From contig CALMXN010000251.1 in assembly GCA_937871145.1 (NCBI GenBank), positions 1 to 6,528 of the forward strand: 6,528 nucleotides of DNA, in the 5' to 3' direction. Positions 1-5,522 of this stretch are shown one piece after another; positions within the stretch are counted from its first letter, which is position 1; each line of letters begins with the position of its first letter. Below the pieces are notes generated by a model. The model ran no database searches and had not been told where the DNA came from. It saw only the letters and a list, made by a program, of their open reading frames with translations. Both the position numbers and the translations under genes were made by a program. The DNA comes from an uncultured Clostridia bacterium. Its GTDB lineage: Bacteria; Bacillota; Clostridia; Oscillospirales; Ruminococcaceae.

Positions 1-48
1 GTTGACTGTCTGGTGCCAGCAGCACGATCATATAGATGCTGTTCTCAT
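1..48 (-). CDS. hisB: Probable start of hisB (imidazoleglycerol-phosphate dehydratase), partial, with an apparent frameshift
   Basis: An ATG at 48-46 lies 5 bases after a perfect AGGAGG and reads MRTASI, then TGA at 30-28. MRTA-x-I followed by a basic residue is how many HisB proteins begin (from memory of the family), and hisB commonly follows hisC in clostridial his operons. Dropping one base at the ATATGA site restores a continuous frame, MRTASI-DRAAGTRQS, to the window edge. In that frame the Arg fits the family, but the usual T-x-E-T that follows is not visible. HisB would dehydrate imidazoleglycerol phosphate to imidazole-acetol phosphate, the substrate of HisC. The break could be a sequencing or assembly error at the edge or a true pseudogene. 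Alternatively, MRTASI could be a short leader whose TGA overlaps an ATG (31-29) opening the frame MIVLLAPDSQ. Only about 16 codons are visible, so the call rests on six residues plus context. Confidence 0.45.
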
Positions 49-53
49 AATGA

Positions 54-59
54 CCTCCT
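54..59 (-). promoter_or_regulatory. Ribosome binding site for the probable hisB start
   Basis: The minus strand reads AGGAGG, then TCATT, then ATG: a full consensus Shine-Dalgarno at 5-base spacing. It sits in the 17-bp gap after the cellulase stop codon. Its strength argues that the ATG at 48 is, or recently was, a real translation start, and it is the main reason to prefer this start over the ATG at 31, which lies too far away. Confidence 0.75.
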
Positions 60-65
60 GATTTC

Positions 66-1205
66 TTATTTTGTATACCAGTCTTTAATAAATTTACCGC
101 TTTCAGTAAGCTGACTATCAGACCAATTTCCAGATTTTAAATTTGTACCTGGTTTGAATATGCAACAGCTTTCATTCTTATCAGCAAGCGCCCAGTTATA
201 ATAACCTATATGATATGAATCAAGTAGCTGTAACCACTTTTTTGCCTCGTTAAAGTCATTACCACCATTACCATCAGCACTACAGTTACCAAATTCAGAA
301 ACAAGTACAGGTAAGCCTGCTTTATAGCACTGCGCCAGTCTGTCTCTTAATGATTGCTTGTGGGTTGCTGCATAATAATGTAAAGCATAAACAACATTTT
401 TATCACTTAATCTGTTATTCACTGGATCCTGAATATCCTGACTCCATGTGCCTGTTCCGACAATGATTATTGCGTCTTTATCATATTTTCTTATTGTGCT
501 GATTACCTTTTCTGCGTATGGTTTGATGTTAGTATTCCAATTAACATTACCGTTTGGTTCATTACAGATTTCATAGATTATATTAGGGTACTTATTGTAT
601 TTCTTTGCAAATTCATCAAAGAAGCTGATTGCGTCTGAAGTATATTTATTAGGATCACCTGGGTTCAAAACATGCCAGTCGATTATTACATACATTCCAA
701 GGTCAATACAATACTGAATACCTTTATTCATAAGCTCCTTATTAACTTGCTTGTTATTAAGATAGCAGGAACCATTGCCATATTCATCAACATACATAGC
801 AAGTCTAATGCTGTTTACGTGCCAGTTATCACGAAGTGTTTTGAATGATTCTTTTGTAACAATATCCGGGAACCATGATATGCCATGAGTTGATAAGCCT
901 TTAAGCTGATAGATATTATTGTTTTTGTCAACTATATGCGATCCGTTAACTTTCAATTGTCCGTGCTGATTGACAGGAATTCCTATATTTGAAACAGGTG
1001 GTTTTACAGTCGTTGTTGAAGTATTAGAAGAAGAATCTTCTATTGAAGAACTATCGATCTCTGAAGATGACTCAGAACTTGATGAACTATCAGAATTACT
1101 TGAGCTATCAGTATTTTTTACTGAGCCAATATTAATCTTGCAGGATGAAAATATGAACATTACTATTACTAATAATAAGAGTAAAGGCTTTCTTAAAAGC
1201 TTCAT
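66..1205 (-). CDS. GH5 family endo-beta-1,4-glucanase (cellulase), cell-surface lipoprotein
   Basis: This 379-residue secreted glycoside hydrolase probably cleaves internal beta-1,4-glucan bonds by a retaining mechanism. Residues 1-22 form a lipoprotein signal: KLLRK, a hydrophobic core, then FSSC with the lipid-modified Cys at 22. A Ser/Asp/Glu linker (about 31-66) leads to a TIM-barrel domain from about 75 to the end. Visible GH5 motifs are LKGLSTHG (101-108), SIRLAMY with Arg134, DWH (176-178), YEICNEP with acid/base Glu216, HYYAATH (276-282) and SEFG with nucleophile Glu304. The ending NWALADKNES (337-346) resembles subfamily 2 enzymes such as Bacillus EglS. There is no carbohydrate-binding module, dockerin or sorting signal, so the lipid anchor alone would hold it at the membrane. 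The ATG follows AAGGAG at 7-base spacing. It lies 29 bp after hisC on the same strand, with no terminator between them, so co-transcription with the his genes is likely. Exact substrate (cellulose, mixed-linkage glucan or glucomannan) cannot be read from sequence. Confidence 0.93.
   Translation of the reverse strand: MKLLRKPLLLLLVIVMFIFSSCKINIGSVKNTDSSSNSDSSSSSESSSEIDSSSIEDSSSNTSTTTVKPPVSNIGIPVNQHGQLKVNGSHIVDKNNNIYQLKGLSTHGISWFPDIVTKESFKTLRDNWHVNSIRLAMYVDEYGNGSCYLNNKQVNKELMNKGIQYCIDLGMYVIIDWHVLNPGDPNKYTSDAISFFDEFAKKYNKYPNIIYEICNEPNGNVNWNTNIKPYAEKVISTIRKYDKDAIIIVGTGTWSQDIQDPVNNRLSDKNVVYALHYYAATHKQSLRDRLAQCYKAGLPVLVSEFGNCSADGNGGNDFNEAKKWLQLLDSYHIGYYNWALADKNESCCIFKPGTNLKSGNWSDSQLTESGKFIKDWYTK
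1008..1115 (-). repeat. Low-complexity Ser/acidic linker coding region of the cellulase
   Basis: Codons 31-66 encode a degenerate run of SSS blocks separated by Asp or Glu: 18 of residues 31-60 are Ser and seven are acidic. The run then grades into a Thr patch (STTT) and PPVS. Placed directly after the lipidated Cys22, it probably works as a flexible, extended tether that lifts the catalytic domain off the membrane through the cell wall. TCA, TCT, AGT and AGC codons are mixed, so this is not a simple DNA microsatellite. Confidence 0.8.
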
Positions 1206-1212
1206 AAATATG

Positions 1213-1219
1213 TCTCCTT
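1213..1219 (-). promoter_or_regulatory. Ribosome binding site of the cellulase gene
   Basis: AAGGAGA lies 7 bases before the ATG at 1205, inside the 29-bp hisC-cellulase gap. The gene therefore has independent translation initiation and does not depend on coupling to hisC. The gap is very AT-rich, but I see no convincing -35/-10 pair in it and no hairpin with a U-tract. Confidence 0.8.
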
Positions 1220-1234
1220 TTAAACAATTCTAAA

Positions 1235-2296
1235 TTAATAATTTCTTATAATTTTTTCAAATTTTTTAAGAACAGTAGCATTTTCTTCTTCTGTTCCAGT
1301 TGATATTCTTAAGTATCCATCAAAGCATCTTACAGCAATTGATTGTTTTAATAATTCGGTATATATTTCTTTAGCTTTATTAGTTTTAATAAATATAAAA
1401 TTAGTGGAAGTCTTATATATCTTTTCTAAGCAAGAATAATTATTAGCCAATGCAACAAATGAATAATAAAAAGCTTTTGTACTTACTATAATCTGTTGCG
1501 TATTAGCTTTTAATATATCAGGATTGCTGAAAGCAACCTCAATAAGCTTCTGTGATACTAAATCAGTGTTATAAGGTGATTTTGCAGCTTTTAAAGCAGT
1601 AGTAACAGTTTCGCCAGCAACAGCAAAACCAAATCTGATTCCTGCAAGCCCGATTGCCTTTGAGCAGGTTTTCAAGATAATCAGATTATCATAATACTTT
1701 ACTTCGCTTAAAATACTCTGATCCCAGAAATCCATGTAAGCTTCATCAATAACAACAAGACAGGATAAGCTCTTCACAATTTTTAAAATACTTTCCCTAT
1801 CAATTCCGATTGAAGTCGGATTACAAGGGTTTGAAAATATAAGCATTTTTGCTTTGTTATTCTTGCAATAATCAATAAGCTTATCACAATCAGTTTCAAA
1901 TGTATCATTATCCTTTGCAAACTTCAAAACTTCAAGCTCATAAAGGCTACCATAAAAAGCATACATTGAAAAATCAGGTGTTAAGGTAACAACCTTGTCA
2001 CCACTTTCAAGAAAACAACTTGTTATTATTGATATCAATTCATCAGAACCGTTGCCTGCCGTAACAAATTTATTATCTATACCGTAAAAATCAGCGAATG
2101 CATTAACAGCTTTTGTTGCATAAGGGTCTGGATATCTGTTTAAATCAAGTTTAGTTATTTCCGTAGAAATAATATCGGACAGTGAATCATTAAGATTTAT
2201 GTAAGATTCATTTGCATCAAGTCTGATTTTATATTCCCCTTCAATCGGGTCATAAGGCTTTAGCTTTGAAAGTTTATTGTTAAGTTCATAAGCCAT
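1235..2296 (-). CDS. hisC: Histidinol-phosphate aminotransferase
   Basis: This PLP-dependent class I/II aminotransferase transfers an amino group from glutamate to imidazole-acetol phosphate, giving histidinol phosphate. At 353 residues it has normal family length. Visible landmarks are LDANES near the N-terminus (26-31), RYPDP (54-58), the phosphate-cradle GNGSDE (81-86), SNPCNPTS with cofactor-contacting Asn159 (155-162), IDEAY with Asp184 and Tyr187 (183-187), the Schiff-base Lys213 in CSKAIGLAGIRFGF (211-224), and LRISTG with the substrate-carboxylate Arg330 (329-334). These separate HisC from general aspartate aminotransferases. The ATG is 3 bp after the hisD stop, with GTGAGG 9 bases upstream inside the end of hisD, so translation is probably coupled. 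It is the last of four contiguous his genes before the cellulase interrupts the usual hisC-hisB adjacency. Confidence 0.96.
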   Translation of the reverse strand: MAYELNNKLSKLKPYDPIEGEYKIRLDANESYINLNDSLSDIISTEITKLDLNRYPDPYATKAVNAFADFYGIDNKFVTAGNGSDELISIITSCFLESGDKVVTLTPDFSMYAFYGSLYELEVLKFAKDNDTFETDCDKLIDYCKNNKAKMLIFSNPCNPTSIGIDRESILKIVKSLSCLVVIDEAYMDFWDQSILSEVKYYDNLIILKTCSKAIGLAGIRFGFAVAGETVTTALKAAKSPYNTDLVSQKLIEVAFSNPDILKANTQQIIVSTKAFYYSFVALANNYSCLEKIYKTSTNFIFIKTNKAKEIYTELLKQSIAVRCFDGYLRISTGTEEENATVLKKFEKIIRNY

Positions 2297-2299
2297 TAG

Positions 2300-3583
2300 T
2301 TAAAACCTCACTTTAATTGAGTTTGCGTGTGCTGTTAAACCTTCCTTTTCGGCAATGAGAATAATATCGTTCTTTGCATTTGCAAGTGCATTATCAGTGT
2401 AATAAATATAGCTTGAACGCTTTGTAAAGCTACTTACTGATAAAGGTGAGAAGAAACGTGCTGTGCCACTTGTAGGTAGAACGTGGTTTGGCCCAGCGTA
2501 GTAATCGCCCAAAGGTTCAGGAGCATAAGCGCCAAGGAATATTGAACCAGCATTATCAAGACGTCCGAGATATTCCATAGGATTTTCGAGTAAAACCTCA
2601 AGATGTTCTGGTGCAAGGCTGTTAGCAAGTTCTACGGCTTTATTTGTATTATCGCAGATAATTATAGCACCAAAGTCTTTTAATGATCTTTCTATTATTT
2701 CAGCTCTTGAAAGTGTTTTAATCTGTCTTTCAATTTCAGCAATTGTTGCATCAGCAATAGTTTCGCTTGTAGTAACAAGAATTGATGATGCAAGCTTATC
2801 ATGTTCAGCCTGTGACATTAAATCAGCAGCGATATACTTTGGGTTTGCTTTGTGGTCAGCGAGAATTAGTATCTCACTTGGTCCAGCAATCATGTCAATA
2901 TCAACAATTCCGTATAAAAGCTTTTTAGCGGTTGCAACAAAGATATTACCAGGGCCAACAATTTTATCAACTTTTGGTATTGCTTCTGTTCCAAAAGCAA
3001 GAGCAGCAACAGCCTGTGCTCCACCTGAAAGGAATACTCTGTCAACATCACATATTGAAGCAGCAACAAGTATATCTTTGTTTGGTGTGCCGTCCTTAAG
3101 AGGAGGTGTTACCATAATAATTTCTTTTACGCCTGCAATTTTTGCTGGAATTGCATTCATAAGTACAGATGAAGGATAAGCGGCTGTTCCGCCAGGAACA
3201 TAAAGACCAACTCTGTTAAGTCCCCTTACCTTCTGACCGAGAATCGAACCGTCAGGTAGTGGATTGATAAAACCTTGTTCCTTTTGTCTGTTATGGAAGT
3301 CTGATATATTTTCCATAGCATTAAGCAAAGCATTAACAAAGCTTTCGTCAGCTTCTGTCATTGCGTCGTTAATAACTTCTCTTGGGACCTCATAGTATTC
3401 AGGTAGCTTGCCGTCAAACTTTTCTGTATAAGCAAGAACTGCCTTATCACCATTCGTCTTGACATTTTCAATTATTTCAGATACAACAGCTGTGACCTTT
3501 TTATCTTTTTCGGCATTTCTGGAATCAAGCTTTTTTAAGAATTCGTATTCGTCTTTCCCATTTGCATATATCTTTTTAAGCAC
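2300..3583 (-). CDS. hisD: Histidinol dehydrogenase
   Basis: This zinc- and NAD-dependent enzyme oxidises L-histidinol to histidine in two steps through histidinal, the end of the pathway. The 427 residues match the family, and all expected catalytic positions are visible. Zinc ligands are Gln258 and His261 (SQAEHD), Asp360 (LGDYYAGPNH) and His419 (LTAHANS). The catalytic base pair is Glu326-His327 in APEHLE. His367 in GPNH should contact substrate, and KIVGPGN (207-213) and IAGPSEILI (232-240) are family signatures. Numbering agrees closely with the E. coli enzyme as I recall it. The start is GTG (3583-3581), chosen because GAGGTGAT lies 7 bases upstream and overlaps the hisG stop; the 9-bp gap suggests translational coupling. 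Nothing is missing, so the enzyme should be active. Confidence 0.97.
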   Translation of the reverse strand: MLKKIYANGKDEYEFLKKLDSRNAEKDKKVTAVVSEIIENVKTNGDKAVLAYTEKFDGKLPEYYEVPREVINDAMTEADESFVNALLNAMENISDFHNRQKEQGFINPLPDGSILGQKVRGLNRVGLYVPGGTAAYPSSVLMNAIPAKIAGVKEIIMVTPPLKDGTPNKDILVAASICDVDRVFLSGGAQAVAALAFGTEAIPKVDKIVGPGNIFVATAKKLLYGIVDIDMIAGPSEILILADHKANPKYIAADLMSQAEHDKLASSILVTTSETIADATIAEIERQIKTLSRAEIIERSLKDFGAIIICDNTNKAVELANSLAPEHLEVLLENPMEYLGRLDNAGSIFLGAYAPEPLGDYYAGPNHVLPTSGTARFFSPLSVSSFTKRSSYIYYTDNALANAKNDIILIAEKEGLTAHANSIKVRF

Positions 3584-3586
3584 GTT

Positions 3587-3594
3587 ATCACCTC
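3587..3594 (-). promoter_or_regulatory. Ribosome binding site fixing the GTG start of hisD
   Basis: GAGGTGAT, an extended match to the 16S anti-Shine-Dalgarno, begins within the TGA stop of hisG and ends 3 bases before the GTG of hisD (GAGG to GTG spacing 7). It decides the GTG start, since no in-frame ATG lies nearby. Confidence 0.8.
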
Positions 3595-4222
3595 AAATAT
3601 TACTTTCTATCTGTTTTATCAATGCTTCTATTTCATTCTGTCTTAATTTCATACTTACCATATTGACAATTAATCTTGCTGAAATAGGTGCAATATCTTC
3701 AATTACTTCAAGCCCGTTTTCCTTAAGTGTTGTTCCTGTTTCAACAATATCAACTATTCCGTCTGATAATTCAAGCAAAGGAGCAAGCTCAACAGAGCCC
3801 TCAATCTTAACAATTTCGACATCCATACCCTTGCTTTCAAAGAAAGCTCTTGAAACATTCGGATATTTTGTTGCAATTGTTTTTACATCATAACCACCGT
3901 AAAATGAACTTCCCTTTTTGGTTGCAAGAGCAAATCTGCATTTTCCGAAGCCTAAATCAACAAGCTCAAAGAACTTGCCATGCATTTCCATAATTGTGTC
4001 CTTACCGACAACACCCATATCACAAACACCGTGTTCAACATATGTAATAACATCTGCAGCTTTTGCAAGTACTACTTCAAGGTTTGCGTCAGGAATTGAA
4101 AGAATAAGCTTTCTGCCTTTTTCGTGTAATGCGGTGCAATCAAAACCTATTTTTTCAAGCAGACCCATCGTATCCTTTTCAAGTCTGCCTTTTGTCAAAG
4201 CAATTCTTAATGGTTTATTCAT
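3593..4222 (-). CDS. hisG: ATP phosphoribosyltransferase, short-form catalytic subunit
   Basis: HisG condenses ATP and PRPP to phosphoribosyl-ATP, the committed step of histidine synthesis. From the ATG at 4222 it is 209 residues, the short form that lacks the C-terminal ACT-like regulatory domain of long HisG. Such enzymes need HisZ, which is encoded directly upstream. Motifs (numbered from this ATG) are LRIALTKGRLEKD near the N-terminus, the YVEHGVCDMGVVGKD segment (about 61-75), and the family signature EGSVELAPLL...DGIVDIVETGTTLKENGL (about 141-171), whose TGTTL loop binds the PRPP phosphate. An upstream in-frame GTG at 4234 would add four residues, but it has no Shine-Dalgarno. AAGGTGG at 4237-4231 is correctly spaced for the ATG at 4222. 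The start overlaps the hisZ stop by 8 bp (ATGAATAA), which should couple production of the two subunits. Confidence 0.95.
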   Translation of the reverse strand: MNKPLRIALTKGRLEKDTMGLLEKIGFDCTALHEKGRKLILSIPDANLEVVLAKAADVITYVEHGVCDMGVVGKDTIMEMHGKFFELVDLGFGKCRFALATKKGSSFYGGYDVKTIATKYPNVSRAFFESKGMDVEIVKIEGSVELAPLLELSDGIVDIVETGTTLKENGLEVIEDIAPISARLIVNMVSMKLRQNEIEALIKQIESNI

Positions 4223-5432
4223 TGTCAGCACCACCTTGCAAATTGATAAATTCTATACTTTCAGAAACTTTGCATATTTCTTTTATGCAATATAATTTTG
4301 CGTATTCTTTAACTTCTTCTATAGTTTCAAAAACTGCATTCTCAACTTTTTTACCTTCGTTGTAAAGCTTCTGAGCAACTGTAAGAGCTTTCATTTCATA
4401 ACCATTGTTTCCAAAAACAATAATATCAGTTTTTGTGCTGTCAGAAGATTTATTGTTTTTTCTTATTATTGATGAAACTGCATCAACATTTATACCAAAG
4501 CCAATAGCAGGCACATCATAGCCAAATTCAGATATAAGCTTATCATATCTTCCGCCAGAAAGAACAGCCTCACCATAGCCCTGCAGGTATCCTCTGAAGA
4601 CAATTCCTGTATAATAATTTGTACGGTTAACAATACCGAGGTCAACAGCAATTCTTCCGTTAAAACCTAATATTTCAAGCTTGTTATATAAGCCCTTTAA
4701 ATCAGATAAGATAAGATCAATTTTCTCATCAGAGAATAATGTAGAAGCTTTTTCAAATACTTCAACCCCACCAAATAATCTTGGAAGTTGCTTTAATGCT
4801 TTTGTTATCTGATTATCACCTATTGAATCAAGGAAGTCATTCAATGCCGGATAGTTCTTCACTTCAATTAATCTTCTTATATCTTCTTCAACAGATGAAT
4901 CAACATCAAGTCGTGAAACAAGTTCTGTAAAAAATCCTATGTCGCCAATTTCAATTCTAAAATTCTCAGAATCATATGAAGATAAAGCCTGAATAGCAAG
5001 CGACAAAACTTCAAGATCAGCTTTTTTTGATGATGAGCCGATAAGTTCTATACCAGCCTGAACTTCCTCATCACTTCTTCCTGAAAGAGCAGGATTGATT
5101 GAATATATACTCTGATTATAGAATAAGCGTAAAGGCAAAGCATAATCTTTAAGTCTTGTTGCAACCATACGCGCTATCGGAATAGTAGAATCAGGTCTTA
5201 TTGCAATAAGTCTGCTCTTTGCATCAGTAAGCTTATATATGCACTCCTGCGGTATATAGCTGGATTTTTTATTGAATACATCAAAGAATTCAATACCTGG
5301 TGTCACAACCTCGCTATAACCCATGCCAATAAAAATATTCCTAAGATTGTTTTCTACTTCTCTTCTTGCCTGACATTCGTCAAAAAGCAAATCTTTTGTC
5401 CCCTCGGGGGTAATAAGATCAAATCTCTTCAT
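4215..5432 (-). CDS. hisZ: ATP phosphoribosyltransferase regulatory subunit (histidyl-tRNA synthetase paralogue)
   Basis: HisZ is a catalytically dead paralogue of histidyl-tRNA synthetase that forms a hetero-octamer with short HisG, is needed for its activity, and carries histidine feedback control. The N-terminus TPEGTKDLL (8-16), the VVTPGIEFFDVF strand (42-53) and IRPDSTIPIARMVATRL (78-94) show the class II synthetase fold. Synthetase hallmarks have decayed: in motif 2 the usual F-R-x-E is replaced by Y110-S111-I-N (YNQSIYSIN). The RGLDYYTG loop reads NRTNYYTG (269-276), with Asn269 where the catalytic Arg would be. SGGRYDKL (292-299) remains. Residues about 334-405 look like a reduced anticodon-binding-type alpha/beta tail, making the 405-residue protein longer than minimal HisZ. 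Its position next to short hisG, and the lost catalytic residues, separate it from true HisS. It is the first gene of the operon, with GGAGG 6 bases before the ATG. Confidence 0.93.
   Translation of the reverse strand: MKRFDLITPEGTKDLLFDECQARREVENNLRNIFIGMGYSEVVTPGIEFFDVFNKKSSYIPQECIYKLTDAKSRLIAIRPDSTIPIARMVATRLKDYALPLRLFYNQSIYSINPALSGRSDEEVQAGIELIGSSSKKADLEVLSLAIQALSSYDSENFRIEIGDIGFFTELVSRLDVDSSVEEDIRRLIEVKNYPALNDFLDSIGDNQITKALKQLPRLFGGVEVFEKASTLFSDEKIDLILSDLKGLYNKLEILGFNGRIAVDLGIVNRTNYYTGIVFRGYLQGYGEAVLSGGRYDKLISEFGYDVPAIGFGINVDAVSSIIRKNNKSSDSTKTDIIVFGNNGYEMKALTVAQKLYNEGKKVENAVFETIEEVKEYAKLYCIKEICKVSESIEFINLQGGADNE
4231..4237 (-). promoter_or_regulatory. Ribosome binding site deciding the hisG start
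   Basis: AAGGTGG, inside the last codons of hisZ, lies 8 bases before the ATG at 4222. It is one mismatch from AAGGAGG and supports ATG 4222 over the GTG at 4234, which overlaps the site itself. Confidence 0.65.
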
Positions 5433-5438
5433 AATTAG

Positions 5439-5443
5439 CCTCC
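5439..5443 (-). promoter_or_regulatory. Ribosome binding site of hisZ
   Basis: GGAGG lies 6 bases before the ATG at 5432. With the predicted transcription start near 5469, the mRNA leader is only about 35-40 nt. That is too short for a T-box riboswitch or a His-rich attenuation peptide, so control is more likely at initiation. Confidence 0.8.
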
Positions 5444-5459
5444 ACTTTAGTGTAGTAAC

Positions 5460-5485
5460 GTGATACTATGGTATCATAATATCAC
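5460..5485. promoter_or_regulatory. Palindromic operator candidate overlapping the hisZ promoter
   Basis: This is a 26-bp imperfect inverted repeat. The outer arms are GTGATA and TATCAC, and 22 of 26 positions are self-complementary. Inside it, GATAC at 5462-5466 pairs with GTATC at 5471-5475 around a 4-bp centre. It covers the whole -10 hexamer and the expected transcription start, the classic position for a repressor. No U-run follows on either strand, so it is not a terminator. The regulator is unknown; a TrpR-family YerC/HisR-type histidine repressor of Gram-positive bacteria is a reasonable candidate, but I cannot confirm its motif from memory. Confidence 0.6.
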
Positions 5486-5504
5486 ACTGCATTGAAATTG
5501 TCAA
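5476..5504 (-). promoter_or_regulatory. Sigma-A type promoter of the his operon
   Basis: On the minus strand TTGACA (5504-5499) is followed after exactly 17 bases by TATTAT (5481-5476). That is a perfect -35 and a 5/6 match to TATAAT at ideal spacing. Transcription should start near 5469, giving a short leader before hisZ. The -35 begins only 18 bp after the polC stop. This is the only strong promoter I see in the window, and it probably serves hisZ-hisG-hisD-hisC and the cellulase. Confidence 0.82.
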
Positions 5505-5522
5505 TAAGGCATAATATCTAAA

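Noticed and set aside
12..22. GTGCCAGCAGC on the plus strand matches the first bases of the conserved 16S rRNA 515 region
   Set aside because: The match stops after 11 bases (ACGATC follows instead of the CGCGG block), so there is no rRNA gene here; chance is the simplest explanation.
970..1233. Plus-strand open frame rich in Glu, Leu and Ser
   Set aside because: It is the reverse complement of the Ser/acidic linker and signal peptide of the cellulase, which gives a low-complexity open frame by chance.
1206..1262. Promoter-like TTGAAA and TAGAAT hexamers upstream of the cellulase
   Set aside because: The spacing is about 22 bases, too long for sigma-A, and such hexamers are common in AT-rich sequence. 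A weak promoter cannot be excluded but is not supported.
1552..1560. GTGATACTA in hisC repeats one half of the his operator
   Set aside because: Only nine bases match, no second arm is present, and it lies within conserved coding sequence.
2850..3179. Plus-strand open frame of 109 codons opposite hisD
   Set aside because: It is a shadow of the conserved hisD coding strand, with no ribosome binding site, no recognisable domain and no promoter.
3459..3893. Plus-strand open frame of 144 codons rich in Ser, Ile and Phe
   Set aside because: It spans the hisD-hisG junction on the opposite strand. Its composition is the complement expected of Glu/Lys-rich coding sequence, and both genes beneath it are intact and conserved.
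5460..5485. The palindrome as an intrinsic terminator of polC
   Set aside because: The stem is AT-rich with mismatches and no U-tract follows on the minus strand; its position over the -10 fits an operator better.
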